Of a stretch of 64,000 bases of DNA, positions 18,734-28,852 are shown in pieces (positions within the stretch are counted from its first letter, which is position 1; the number at the start of each line of letters is the position of its first letter). Under the pieces are notes generated by a model. It saw nothing but the letters and a program-made list of their open reading frames with translations. It did not search any database and was not told the origin of the DNA. Source of the DNA: Alkalibacterium sp034520745 (GTDB taxonomy: Bacteria > Bacillota > Bacilli > Lactobacillales > Carnobacteriaceae_A); the NCBI GenBank assembly GCA_034520745.1, contig JAXHNF010000003.1, positions 248,001-312,000 of the forward strand. The letters run 5' to 3'. The position numbers and the translations under genes were made by a program.

Positions 18734-18945
18734 TCATTTATTCTGGTTCTTATAATCTATAATGGTGCCGACAACTGTTCCTAACAACATACCCAAAGCT
18801 GCTCCAATGGGTATGCCAAACAACATTCCTTTTTCAATACCATTTGTTAGAATAGTAAACAAAACGCCTATACCAGCCCCTGAAACTAAGCCTAATCCGA
18901 TACCATAACTAAGATAATAATTGTTTTCTTTGTTCTGATTGACAC
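18734..18945 (-). pseudogene. Second glycine-zipper small protein, frameshifted at the start
   Basis: About 70 residues and a paralogue of the gene at 14880. A GTG at 18945 lies after AAGGAGAG and opens VSN; one missing base then shifts into NQNKENNYYLSYGIGLGLV, GAGIGVLFTILTNGIEKGML and GIPIGAALGMLLGTVVGTII, ending YKNQNK. The body matches the paralogue position by position (Gly-rich helices, GMxFGIPIGAxxGM). The family starts MSxxNK, so a single lost A in the run after GTGTCA would explain the break. Function unknown. Confidence 0.7.
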
Positions 18946-19062
18946 GCTATTACTCTCCTTACAACAAATGGTTCCTTCTATAAAGACTATACTCTACTTA
19001 CATTCATCACTTGAAAATAAATTTTGATTCAGCTTTATATACTGATATCCTATCGTAGTCGA

Positions 19063-20337
19063 TCAATCATAATATATATTCATATTTGGTTTTGATGCCG
19101 CTACTTCATTAATAAAAAGCGACGCGTACGGAAGGTCACCAATGTGTTCAGAGAACGCTTCAGCTGTCCCGTATACTCTAATACCATAGGTTTCAACACC
19201 ATTTTCATCGATGTACTTTAGAGCATCTTCATAAAAATCTGTTTTTGAGGTGCTGTAATTAACTAGTTCCACAAACTCTTCCTGGTTTCTTATATAGTTC
19301 AGTCGTGACTTGAAATGTGTTTCATACGCTTCTGGAAAATCTTCAAATGGATTAAAGGACTCATCCTGCACATACACATCATTCAGATAGAAAAGGGGAT
19401 ATTCCTCCGAGTCGGGCTGTCTATTAGATGACGGCTCATCGTCTGGATCCGGGTTAAACCCAATCAAATTCATACCATAGCTGTCACTCCAAACAGTCCC
19501 TGGCTCCGTCGTACGTATCCCGGCCCATTTAATATCCAGTTCCGAGTATTCACTACTCAGATCATAAAGTTCAGTCATAGTAAGATCTTCCTCGAATACA
19601 ATACTCATGGATATATAAGAAAGCGGGTTTAGCGTATCCACATAATCTAAAGTGATATCATTTTCTCTCTGTTTCAACTCTTCGTGAAATTCCACTAAAC
19701 TCTTCGGATGTCTCTTCTGATTCAGGATACTCTATCTCTTCAAACCCACGCCATATGTTGAATCTGTTTTCTGTTCCATAAATCCCATCGATCGCATATG
19801 TGAACCATCCTCTTTCTAATTCAAGAAAATGACGTTGTTCGTTGATTTGTAAACAAATTTTTTAATGAATAACTCAAATCATAGGTTCCAAACCCTTGAG
19901 GTTCTTGAGTAGTAGTTGAGTTTAAAACATATCCTGGCATATTCAGGCTGATGTATGCCGCCATATCAAAATTGAAATCAGGCGTTGGATACTCTTCGTC
20001 TTCTGACTCAGTCACTGCTGTCGGGTCATAGTAAAATTGATCGACAACACTGGAAAGTCCGTAAAAAATCCCGACGTACAGCAGGACGACAAGCAGTACA
20101 GACGTGAATACGACTTTCGCCAGTCTGCGGTTGACCACCTTATCTGAATATCTTGTCGTTTCATTCGGCATCATCAATAACTTCATCTTCATCTCTATCA
20201 AAAAAATCATCCGGCAGCTGTTCTGCTTGATATGCTTCAATGGATTCGTATTTTTCCAGTTCTCTCTCGACGATTTCTTTTTCTTCTTCTGTTGCCGTTC
20301 CGTTTTTGTAGCGATCAAGTAAGTCTTTAAAATTCAT
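19063..20337 (-). pseudogene. Sigma factor regulator (anti-sigma), frameshifted
   Basis: Membrane anti-sigma factor partner of the ECF sigma gene just upstream. The start is ATG 20337 after GAAGGAGGATTC, inside the end of the sigma gene (11-base overlap). The N-terminal cytoplasmic part reads MNFKDLLDRYKNGTATEEEK; a frameshift near 20165 follows, then one transmembrane helix (VVFTSVLLVVLLYVGIFYGL) as in Sigma_reg_N. A frameshift near 19840 and another near 19690 lead to the extracellular Sigma_reg_C-like part (LSYISMSIVFEEDLTM, YVQDESFNPFEDF) and the end NMNIYYD. About 424 residues joined. Predicted to hold the sigma factor at the membrane until an envelope signal. Confidence 0.8.
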
Positions 20338-20832
20338 AGGAATCCTCCTTCAATGCTCTTCCCAGTTTTTTTCTTGCTCGGTATAAGGTCGTTTTCGTAT
20401 GGCCTTCAGACCGGTCGATCGTCGCTGCAATATCTCTGACGCTCATTTCACCGTAGTAATAGAGATATAGCACTTCCCGGTAGATGTCGGGTTCCAGTTT
20501 CATCAAATGCCGGTACAGCTGCTGATCTCGTTCTTTATGTATGTAACGCTTAGCCGGTCCTTCCCCGGATCGATCCGGTATGACTTTCCCGTAAGTATCC
20601 AGTGTCAGGATTCGTGATCTTTTCGCTTCAAGTCAATAAAATGATTTTTCAATACTCTGAAAAGCCAGTACTTAAAAGAACCCTCCGGCACATTGGATCC
20701 GATAAACGCCTTGTAGAAGGTTTCGCTGACCAAGTCCTTAGCCAGCTCGTCATCTCGGCAGAGACTGAGTGCGTATAAGTAAAGCTCTTTATGATATTTT
20801 CTGTAAGCTCTGTCCATGGCATCAGACTTCAT
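20327..20832 (-). pseudogene. ECF-type RNA polymerase sigma factor, one frameshift
   Basis: Extracytoplasmic-function sigma factor of about 168 residues. Region 2 is in the first frame: YRKYHKELYLYALSLCRDDE, DLVSETFYKAF and FKYWLFRVLKNHFIDLKRK (promoter -10 contact). A frameshift near 20605 leads to region 4: LEPDIYREVLYLYYYGEMSV and RDIAATIDRSEGHTKTTLYR with the helix-turn-helix. It overlaps the regulator gene, so the two are translationally coupled, the usual sigma/anti-sigma layout. Start ATG 20832; AAAGGAGGTTTC is well placed. It probably controls its own operon in response to envelope stress. Confidence 0.9.
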
Positions 20833-21029
20833 CAGAAACCTCCTTTCACTTTATATACGTATTGATCTGGAAAAGGTTACACTGATATAAAGATTTTTTC
20901 ATTATATTATGTTTTTATCTATACTTTTTAGTCAAAAATAGCAGCATAGTCTCATTTTACACGAAAGCGGGATTTCCAGCATCACCTTTGCCAGAATCCA
21001 TTCAGTATTCACTGACACTTATACAAAAA

Positions 21030-21068
21030 AAACCCACTTAAGAAGCTCGTCATAAGTGGGTTTTTCGG
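21030..21068 (-). terminator. Terminator after the siderophore permease operon
   Basis: AAACCCACTTA and TAAGTGGGTTT form an 11-bp perfect stem with a 12-base loop. T tracts follow on both strands. It lies about 60 bases after the fecD-like stop. Confidence 0.85.
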
Positions 21069-21130
21069 TGACTTTTTTAGTTGTAATGTCCTATAAACTG
21101 GTTGATCATATACTTGATTTATTTTAACAT

Positions 21131-22083
21131 TCACTTTATTTTTTTCAGCAGATAAAGCAAATACGGTGCCCCGATCAGTGTAACGACAAGTCCGGATGGT
21201 ATTTCCTTTGGCGCGATCAGTACGCGTCCCAGCAAATCTGCCAGATTCAGCAGCAAGCCACCAATCATCATACTCACGATCATTAGTGGGAGATGAAAAT
21301 ATCCCGTTAAACGACGCGCAATATGCGGTGCCAGCAGACCAATGAAACCAATCGTTCCTACCATGGAAACTGCTGCTGCACTTAAGGCAACTCCAATCAC
21401 AAGGGCAAAAGCTCGTGCCTTTGTGACCGATAGTCCATGACTTGTGGCGATTTCATCGCCAAAAGCAAGTGCATTCAAAGCGCGTGTCAGATAGATCGCG
21501 GCGGGTACAAGCAGCGTGAATAAAATCACTGCGAGATACAAATCGCTCCATCCTTTGGCATAAGTACTGCCTGACAGCCAGACCAGAGCCGCACTGACCA
21601 CTAATCTGGATCTTACGACCAGGATTTGAATAATTGCAGAACCGACAGCGGAAACGGAAATACCGATCAGAGCGACTAAGATGGGCTGAAAGCCAGTCTT
21701 TGACGTAGCACGACGATCACCAGCATGGCAGTCACAGCGCCCAGTACTGCACCTAATGGCAGCCAGACAATAGAAATTCCAGGGAACAGTACAAGGAGGA
21801 TCATCGCTCCAGCACCCGACATGGAAGTGATGCCTAAGACACTCGCATCGGCTAGAGGATTTCTCAATACACCCTGCAGCAAAACACCACTGACCGCCAG
21901 CATGGCTCCAATGATAAAGGTGATGAGCACACGAGGAATCCGGAAATTCCAGACGATCACAGATGTCCATTCCGAGTATTGGTGTCCAGTCTGTTCCATT
22001 ATAGGACAGCGATATAAACATCGCTGTTCCCATCAGCATCAGTAATCCGGGAAGAAGCCATTTGAAAGAAACAGGTTTTTTGT
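21131..22083 (-). pseudogene. Fe(III)-siderophore ABC permease, FecD/FhuG-like, frameshifted
   Basis: Second permease of a BtuC-type importer with about nine to ten helices. Across frames I read FKWLLPGLLMLMGTAMFISL, VWNFRIPRVLITFIIGAMLA with AVSGVLLQGVLRNPLADASV (the FecCD signature), LGITSMSGAGAMI, ALVWLSGSTYAKGW, GVALSAAAVSMVGTIGFIGL, LAPHIARRLTGYFH (coupling helix) and the end PYLLYLLKK. Frame changes occur near 21970 and 21690 at least. No clear start codon is left; the coding sense begins right after the preceding permease. It would pair with fecC-like in the membrane and the ATPase on the other strand. Confidence 0.85.
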
Positions 22084-23092
22084 CCCCCCAGACTTCTTCT
22101 CCTCTTTCGAGTGTTGGCTGTACGGTAGGCCAGAAACATAAGCCAGGGGCCACCGATCAATGCCGTCATGGCCCCCACCGGGATTTCCTGGCTGAGGTTG
22201 AATCACGCGGGCAGCTACATCTGCAGAAACCAGCAAAACGCTCCCCCATAGAAAGGAATGGCTCACTAAGGCTTTGTGCCCTTTGATACCGATCAGCCTG
22301 ACAATATGTGGAGCCATCAGTCCGATAAATCCGATAGCACCTACGACACTCACAGTCACTGCCGATAACAGGACCGCCAGTGACCATGAAAGAAATTTGA
22401 CCTTAGAGACAGACTGACCGAGAGACGTTGCCAGATCTTCCCCCAGTGAAAATACATCCAGCGCTCTTCCCGACAAGACTGATGCGGCCAGCGCAACTCA
22501 GAATGAAGGGTGACGCGAAACGAATCCCTGACCAGTCCAACTGGATAAGCGTGCCGGACCCCCATAGAAACAAGCCACTGGTTTCATTTTCAAATGAAAG
22601 CTGCAATGCGCCGGTAGCAGATGAAAACAGTAGGGAAACGACCATGCCGGTCAAAGCGACACGCACAGGATTCAACTCTCTCCCTGCCAAGTCAATACAG
22701 CAGGACTGATGAAGACAGCCCCGAATACAGCTACAACAAAAGGGTGATTTCCCAGTACGCCGGGAAAGAAGATGATCGATACGACAACAGCAAAATATGC
22801 TCCTGCATTGATACCGAGTGTGCTTGCAGAAGCAAGAGGGTTATGTGTCATCGTCTGGAGAATGACACCTGCCGATGCCAGCGCACCGCCGGTTAGGATC
22901 CCAATGACCAGACGCGGCAGACGCAGGCCTACAACAAGATCCTGAACGCGGCCTTCTATCCAGACTTCAGTTAAAAGCTGCTGGATGACCGTACCCAGCC
23001 TGTCCTTGCGTCAGGTGGATCATGTTGACTATTGTCAGTAGTAAGAAGCCCCGAAATAAGATATCCAGGGACTTCTTATGCAATGCAGTCAT
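22084..23092 (-). pseudogene. Fe(III)-siderophore ABC permease, FecC/FhuB-like, frameshifted
   Basis: First permease of the importer. Start ATG 23092, four bases after the binding-protein stop. Pieces in order: LFRGFLLLTIVNMIHLTQG, GLRLPRLVIGILTGGALASA, GVILQTMTHNPLASASTLGI, NAGAYFAVVVSIIFFPGVLG, NPVRVALTGMVVSLLFSSAT, FLWGSGTLIQLDW, then ALDVFSLGEDLATSLGQSVS, VVGAIGFIGLMAPHIVRLI and GGPWLMFLAYRT. At least five frameshifts occur in one kilobase. All family landmarks are present, so the protein is recognisable but cannot be made as written. Confidence 0.88.
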
Positions 23093-23094
23093 GA

Positions 23095-24082
23095 TTAATT
23101 TTCCACCAGGGTATTACTGATCCGTTCAGCAACTACTTTAGCTGACAGCGGTTCGACCGAACAGCCAGGCATCGCCACCCAAAGCGTAGGTGCGGCTTTC
23201 TTCAACAAAATTCAATCCGTTCCATATTGATTATCTTCGAGCTGATTTTCATAGATATTATCGTCATCCTGAACGACATATAAATAATTGGCATCTTCAT
23301 CATTCGTCAACGCTTCAACATTCACCGTACTAAAGCCATAGACTTCAAATTCATCTGTTTCATGAACATTATTCAGTCCAATTCTTCAAGAATGACTGAA
23401 GCAAGCGCATTTTGCGTAAATAAGCAAATTTCGGGCGCCTGATTTGCACTGAATGCTTCGTTAATATAACATCGTTTGTTTCCAGATCAGCGTCATCGAT
23501 ACGCGTCATTGCTTCTTCGTATGTAGCATCCAATTCTGCCAGTACATCTTCTGCTTCATTGCTTTTTCCGACTGCTTTTGCAATTTCTTTAAAGGTCGAT
23601 TCCATCTCATCATACTGACTCACCGTTTCATCAGTTGGATACGGATCGAAGAATACTGTCGGTGCAATCGATTCGAGTTCAGCTTGTATGGCTTCGTGTC
23701 TGAATTTAATCCGATGATCAAATCCGATCGAGCTCTGCGATTGCTTCGAGATTCGGCTCCTGACGAGTCCCGACATCCACGACATTTTCATCGAAATCTT
23801 ATTCGATCTGAACCCAGCTATTATACCCTTCTATATCCGCCACTCCGGCAGGTTGTACACCTGCACCAACAGATCTTCAGCATAAGTCCATTCCAAAGCA
23901 ACGACCTTTTGAGCGGGTTCTTTCAGCTCCACATATCCCGATACGCCGGAAGCTGTTGATAGGTTCAGCAACTTCTGATTCAGCTTCATTCCCCGTAAGA
24001 CGTGTCGTCTTCTTGTGAACAGGCTGTCAAAAATAAAAACCGAACGAAAAAAACTGATAAAACAGTAATAAGACTTCTTCAT
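23095..24082 (-). pseudogene. Siderophore-binding lipoprotein (FecB/FhuD-like), frameshifted
   Basis: Extracellular solute-binding protein of the importer, about 325 residues. Start ATG 24082 after AGAGGAATA. In the shifted frame the signal ends with the lipobox LTAC followed by SQEDDTSYGE, so it is lipid-anchored. Further pieces: EPAQKVVALEWTYAEDLLVQ (Peripla_BP_2 opening), NVVDVGTRQEPNLEAIAELD, LESIAPTVFFDPYPT, DEMESTFKEIAKAVGKSNEA and VNVEALTNDEDANYLYVV, ending at 23095. Frameshifts lie near 24040, 23830, 23720 and 23390. The Fur-type palindrome lies 35 bases upstream of its start codon. Confidence 0.88.
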
Positions 24083-24116
24083 TGATGATTATTCCTCTCT
24101 ATGTTTTGGTATAATA

Positions 24117-24137
24117 TGAGAATGAAAATCATTCTCA
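24117..24137. promoter_or_regulatory. Fur box
   Basis: TGAGAATGA-AAA-TCATTCTCA is a perfect 21-bp dyad with the GAATGAxAATCATTC core of the Fur consensus. It lies between the divergent binding-protein/permease genes (minus strand) and the ATPase gene (plus strand) and can control both directions. On its left a TATAAT-like TTATAC (minus) supports a promoter there. Iron repression is the expected behaviour. Confidence 0.85.
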
Positions 24138-24224
24138 TTTATAAATATAAGCAGAATCGGTTTCGATTGCAAGGCTTTTGGACTAATAATGTGAAAACTT
24201 AATCAATGATTGGAGAATATATTT

Positions 24225-25064
24225 ATGAGTAGCTGGTATTGCTACAGCAATCACTCTCATTCAGGATTACGGCGACACGCTCGTGAATAAACAAGATTGA
24301 ATTTAAAAATCGCCAGAGGGGAGATCACTGTGTTTATCGGCGGAAAGCGGATGCGGAAAGTCCACACTTTTGCGGTCGATCGCCCGTTTGATCAAGCCGA
24401 AGACTGGCACGATCCTCCTGGACGGTGAAGAAGTTGCAGCTTTAACGTCCAAAGAGATCGCAAAAAAAATGGCGATTTTACCCCGATCCCCTGTTTCCCC
24501 TGAGGGATTGACCATTTATCAGCTGGTAAAACGAGGGCGTTACCCTCATCAGTCATGGCTCGGGCCAGGTGGACAAAGGAGATGAGGTACGGGTCTAAAA
24601 AAGACACTTTCGCTGACTAAATTGACAGGGCTTGCCAGGTGTAGAACCCACTGATGAATCTGGCAGGTGGTCGGCGGTGCGTTAGCGCGCCTGGATCGCC
24701 ATGCAACGCTGGCTGGAAACACCGATATTATTTTATTGGATGAACCGACTACTTATCTGGATATGGCTCATCGAGATCGAAATCCTGGACCTGCTGTTTG
24801 AACTGAATGAAAAGGGACAGCGCACGATCGGTCATCATGTTGCGCATCGATTTGAATCTTCGCCTGTCGTTATGCACATAATCTGATCGCTATAAAAGAT
24901 GGGGAGATTTATCCGCACAAGGAAAACCGGAGACGGTCGTTCGCGGTGACATGGTAGAGCACGTTTATGATATGAAATGCAAGATGACGAAGGACCCTCT
25001 GTTCGGCACACCATTATGTATTCCCTATGGAAAAGGGAGAGAAAAATATGGAACAACCCTTTAA
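24225..25064 (+). pseudogene. Siderophore ABC transporter ATPase (FecE/FhuC-like), frameshifted
   Basis: Cytoplasmic ATPase of the importer, on the opposite strand from its permeases. Start ATG 24225 after TGGAGAATA. Pieces: TLIQDYGDTLVN, LNLKIARGEITVFIGG, Walker A ESGCGKSTLLRSIARLI, EVAALTSKEIAKKMAILPRS (Q-loop region), GLTIYQLVKRGRYPHQSW, ITDIILLDEPTTYLDMAH-type Walker B with D-loop near 24730, NLIAIKDGEIYPHG and a C-terminal EHVYDMKCKM. The ABC signature region near 24660 is badly scrambled. At least seven frameshifts. Ends with the stop at 25064 before a terminator. Confidence 0.85.
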
Positions 25065-25078
25065 ATCAGGACGTAGAG

Positions 25079-25105
25079 AAAGGCAGGTTATTTAAACCTG
25101 CCTTT
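25079..25105. terminator. Bidirectional terminator
   Basis: AAAGGCAGGTT and AACCTGCCTTT make a perfect 11-bp stem with a five-base loop between the convergent ATPase gene and the FMN reductase gene. Confidence 0.85.
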
Positions 25106-25125
25106 ACTCTCTGTTATATTTTACT

Positions 25126-25752
25126 TCAACTCTGGACCGTATTCCCTTCAGCGGGTATAGGATGTTTTTTAAGCATCTCAGCGAAGTGAACGAGGTTATA
25201 TCCCATCGTTTTCGCATTATTCATCGTGAAGTCATTATTTTTGCCACCTGCATCGATAAATGAAGGCCCGGGTCCCGCTTCACCGACCCAGTACGTATCG
25301 ACATTCGGTGGAATGGTAAAGCCAATATGTGATAGCCCGTAAATAATAGAACGGGAAGCATTTTTGCCCCCATCTTCATTACCGGTCACGACAGCGCCGC
25401 CGACTTTATTGTAATAGATATACTGGTCTTTTTCGTTAGTCAGACTGCTTCCACCGTATAATCGCTCAATGACTTTGGTAGCCAGGCTGCTCTTTTCACC
25501 CAGCCAGATCGGCGTACCGATGATCAGAATATCAGCGGCTTTTATCTCTTCAAAAATGCCGGGCCAGTCATCGCCTTCACCTAAATCATCCGAGATCCCA
25601 ACAGGAATGTTGTAATCTGCTATTCTGAAAATCTTGGTCTCCACTTCTTTTTTATCAAAAACCTTCACCACTTCATCGATCAGAGCACGCGTGTTGGATG
25701 TTTCACCGCTTCCCTTTAAACTGCAATTCAGAATCACTGCTTTCAATGACAT
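25126..25752 (-). CDS. NADPH-dependent FMN reductase / flavodoxin-like oxidoreductase
   Basis: 208-residue flavoprotein of the FMN_red superfamily. It opens MSLKAVILNCSLKGSGETSN, the FMN phosphate loop SLKGSGETSNT, and continues ADILIIGTPIWLGEKSSLAT (second FMN loop) and GGAVVTGNEDGGKNA. Start ATG 25752 is preceded by AGGAGGAATAAC; an extension of five residues upstream has no site. Members reduce quinones, azo dyes or chromate, or supply FMNH2. Being next to an iron-siderophore locus, ferric reductase activity is conceivable but not shown. Intact. Confidence 0.88.
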   Translation of the reverse strand: MSLKAVILNCSLKGSGETSNTRALIDEVVKVFDKKEVETKIFRIADYNIPVGISDDLGEGDDWPGIFEEIKAADILIIGTPIWLGEKSSLATKVIERLYGGSSLTNEKDQYIYYNKVGGAVVTGNEDGGKNASRSIIYGLSHIGFTIPPNVDTYWVGEAGPGPSFIDAGGKNNDFTMNNAKTMGYNLVHFAEMLKKHPIPAEGNTVQS

Positions 25753-25883
25753 GTTATTCCTCCTCATTATTAGTTCAAGACAACCAGCTGCTGATTCGTC
25801 ATCCCTTGATTACTGTTATCGGTCACTTTCGAAACTTCAAACTTTCCCGGTAGATCATCCCTCCTAAACCAGTCTTTCATTGG

Positions 25884-27195
25884 CTACTGATAAATGACAA
25901 GACCCGGTTCCGGATCCAGATTCAGGACCTCTTCAGGTGTCATGAGCGGGTTGTCATAGTGAACACCAGGATCATCGGAGTAATGATACCATAGCTTGAA
26001 TCCTTTGTATGGAATTGGCGAGGCTTCGGTGACTCTTTCATGCGTCGCTCTCTTTCCGTCGGGAGACCCCCATCCGGATGTGTTATGCACCAGCAGTACA
26101 GGATCATAGTCTGTAGAGACGTCTTCAACGTTATGGATCATTTTCTCGACAAACTGATGGAAGACAAACTGTCTGGTTCCCGGTATGTCATTGGACTCGA
26201 TATAGTCCTGCATGATTGCCTGCACTTCATTGATTTCTGTCCCCGTAATGTGTCCGACTTCCTGCATCGGTCTCTCTGTACGCCATTCCGGATCCAGGGC
26301 CAGATGAACATTCGGGTATCTCAGAAATGACAAAATCTCGTTTATGGCATAGGTCGGGTGATTTCTGCCCATCTGATGATCGATATACACCAGCACGCCT
26401 TCTTCATAGGCTGCTTCAATGTAGGACATGACAAGGTCGTGATTCATCCTGAGAACTGCTCCACCAGGCTGAACCGTCCCGTAGACGAGGTAAATCGCCG
26501 GTACAGCTCCTTGATCCTCATCTGCATCATCATACGTCTCCGTCGTTTCTTTGAGCAGATCGATCAGCTCCTCTACCGAGTGACGGCCGACGATACCCAT
26601 GACTTCAGAATTAGGGTGTCCGTAATACGCCACGACCCGGTTGTCCTCAAAGAGTGTAGGAGATGTAAAAAACTCATTCAATTCTTCATCATCAAAAGAG
26701 GTCGATGAATGAAGTTCGTTCATGTCACTGACTGTATCGTGGGACGATACCCATCCCTCATTCATATTTGAATTATGATGACTGATCTGATACCAGGTCG
26801 TGTCTTCATTTTCCACTTCATCAATGACGGTGACTTCATTTCCTTTGATCAAAGTGCCAAGCGATGCACTCTCTTCACTGTTGTCTGCTCTGACGCTTAC
26901 GCTATTGGCATTGATATAAACATTGTTTTCCTGGTTCCCAAAGACCGAGACGGTTTCTTCCTCAACTTCTTCGGGTTCCTCCTCTGCCGGTTCTTCTGCA
27001 TCTGTTTCCTCAACCGTTTCATCTGTCTGAGTCTCATCCTGATCTACATCTGCGTTTGAATCATTCTGCTCAGTGTTTTCCTCTTCTTGAATGTCACTGG
27101 TTGGCTCCTGCGTTTGTGTCCTGTTCACAGCCTGATAAAGCCAGCATTGATGCAGAAAACAGTGTTAACCCAGCTAAGTAAAATCGTTTTGACAT
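25884..27195 (-). pseudogene. SH3-domain lipoprotein with an orphan C-terminal domain, one frameshift
   Basis: Secreted, lipid-anchored protein of about 436 residues. Start ATG 27195 after GAAAGGGTGA; the signal peptide runs FYLAGLTLFSASMLALSGC with lipobox LSGC. One frameshift near 27120 joins the mature part. This has a very acidic linker (about 60 residues, Glu/Asp/Thr), a bacterial SH3-like domain (VYINANSVSVRADNSEESA, YQISHHNSNMNEGWVSSHD) that could bind the cell wall, and about 270 residues of a globular domain with VVAYYGHPNSEVMGIVGR, GVLVYIDHQMGRNHPT, VHLALDPEWRTERPMQE and VFHQFVEKMIHNV. The strand-helix rhythm and the acidic DPEW resemble a TIM-barrel, perhaps hydrolytic, but I recognise no family. 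Confidence 0.75.
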
Positions 27196-27236
27196 GTTAT
27201 CACCCTTTCTCTCATTGAAAAAGTGTTACTGCTTCT

Positions 27237-28212
27237 TCAGCTCTGTTTTTCCTGAGGATAAACAAGTCCCATATGTCTGCGGCATTCATCAAGCAGCGAC
27301 ATGACTTCGATCGTACTTCTGGCGGAAATTTTCTCGCCTTCTAATACTCCGGCTCTGATTTCCGCTGCAACATTGGAAAATTGCTGTCCCGTACAAAAGT
27401 CCCTTCATCTCGAATGTCTCTTCTTTGTCTTCGGTTCAGACGTGCGCCTGTTTGGCCGAATTGAACCTCGGCACATGAATTGGAACCCTTGTTCCTTTAA
27501 TCTCAAAGAAATCACCCATCTTCTTCCATCGAGACAAACATATTTGCCTCGAAACCCGGGATACTCAAAAGTGATATCTCAGCTGTGATCGACTTCATGC
27601 ATATTCCCGTCACACTTAATCTGCTCAGGCATACCAAAAAGCTAATAACAATATCTGTACATTGTAGACACCCAGATCAAGCAGGGCCCAGCCTCAGCAT
27701 GGAAGGTGTCGGCGGTCTCGGATTGTTCGAACGCTCAAGCTAGCGGTACAGCGAAACGCCACAGTCAACAGATTCTATATCGCCGATGACACCGGACTCC
27801 ACCCATTCTTTCACCTTTAAAGCTGTTTCGTTGTGCCAGGTCCACATCGCTTCCGAAACATACAACGCCTTTTTCTTCAGCATAGTCAAAAATTTCCTTC
27901 GTCACTTTCTCGTTCACAGCAAAGGGCTTTTCGCAGAGTACCGGCTTACCGTTCTCGATCGATAGTCTTAGTATCATCTGCGTGCTTGTCACCATTGACG
28001 TTCACATAGACGCCTTCGACTCCCTGAGCGTTGATTGCCTCTTCCGCGGTGTCGTAAACGGTCCCTCCATACTGTTTCGCAAAGTCTTCCGCTTTTGACT
28101 TTGTCCGGTTCCAGACGGCCACGATTTTATTGTCATCTGTCTGCACCAGTTCTTTTGCCGTTGTATGTGCGATCGATCCGCAGCCAATGTAAGCCCATCC
28201 AAATTTTTCCAT
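27237..28212 (-). pseudogene. Gfo/Idh/MocA family oxidoreductase, multiply frameshifted
   Basis: NAD(P)-dependent dehydrogenase of sugars or related polyols, about 325 residues. Start ATG 28212 after AACGGAGGC. The Rossmann start FGWAYIGCGSIAHTTAKEL (GxGxxA) is intact; then NKIVAVWNRTKSKAEDFAKQ, NGDKHAD, and after a frameshift ENGKPVLCEKPFAVNEK with the EKP motif. After that, frames change often: VDCGVSLYR-like, LDLGVYNVQ, FEYPGFEANMFVSMEEDGDF and the C-terminal STIEVMSLLDECRRHMGLV-like end. At least six lesions in one kilobase, the worst being 27400-27850. Confidence 0.85.
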
Positions 28213-28504
28213 AAGTAAATGCCTCCGTTTTAAATTTATACGTTATGTCACTTCTTTATTCTATTATAGAAAGTGAATTTTTGAAAGATATATCCATTGC
28301 AGCATCTGTTATATCGTTGACAAGTTAAACCATTACAATAATGATACCGACGAATCAGGTCACTATGTATTCTCACCTAATTGCGTTTTCAGCTTTTATC
28401 GTGCAATATATGTTAAAATAAAAATAAGACTACAGACTGAAAGATTGAACACGAAATTTATTGCACTTTGTCAGGATCTGCTTTATTTAAAGGAGGAAAT
28501 GAAA

Positions 28505-28852
28505 ATGAAAGCTGCAAAGATAGTGGCCTGGATCGGCCTGCTCGCAATGACCGCCGGATTGATAAATGGGTTCGTAAACGGAGATTTTTTGGCCGATGGC
28601 GGGGCATTACTGGAAAATCCCTGGGGAGTCATGTCTCTGATCGACTTGTATGTCGGGTTCGCACTCTTTTCCATCTGGATCGTTTACCGGGAAAAAACAA
28701 TGTGGAAAATCATTATTTGGGTGGTCACCATGATGATTTTCGGATTCCTGATCGGAAGCATTTATGTACTGAAAGCGTTATACGAATCAAATGGAGACTG
28801 GTCAATTGTGTTCCATGGCAAACACAGGAGTGTCGCTGATGGAGAAGATTAA
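28505..28852 (+). CDS. DUF1475 family membrane protein
   Basis: 115 residues. Start ATG 28505, eight bases after AGGAGG. Three helices: AKIVAWIGLLAMTAGLINGF, WGVMSLIDLYVGFALFSIWI and IIIWVVTMMIFGFLIGSIYV. The block NPWGVMSLIDLYVGFALFS with YREKTMW is the family signature. Its 3' end overlaps the next gene by 14 bases, so the two are coupled. Function unknown. Intact. Confidence 0.85.
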   Translation: MKAAKIVAWIGLLAMTAGLINGFVNGDFLADGGALLENPWGVMSLIDLYVGFALFSIWIVYREKTMWKIIIWVVTMMIFGFLIGSIYVLKALYESNGDWSIVFHGKHRSVADGED

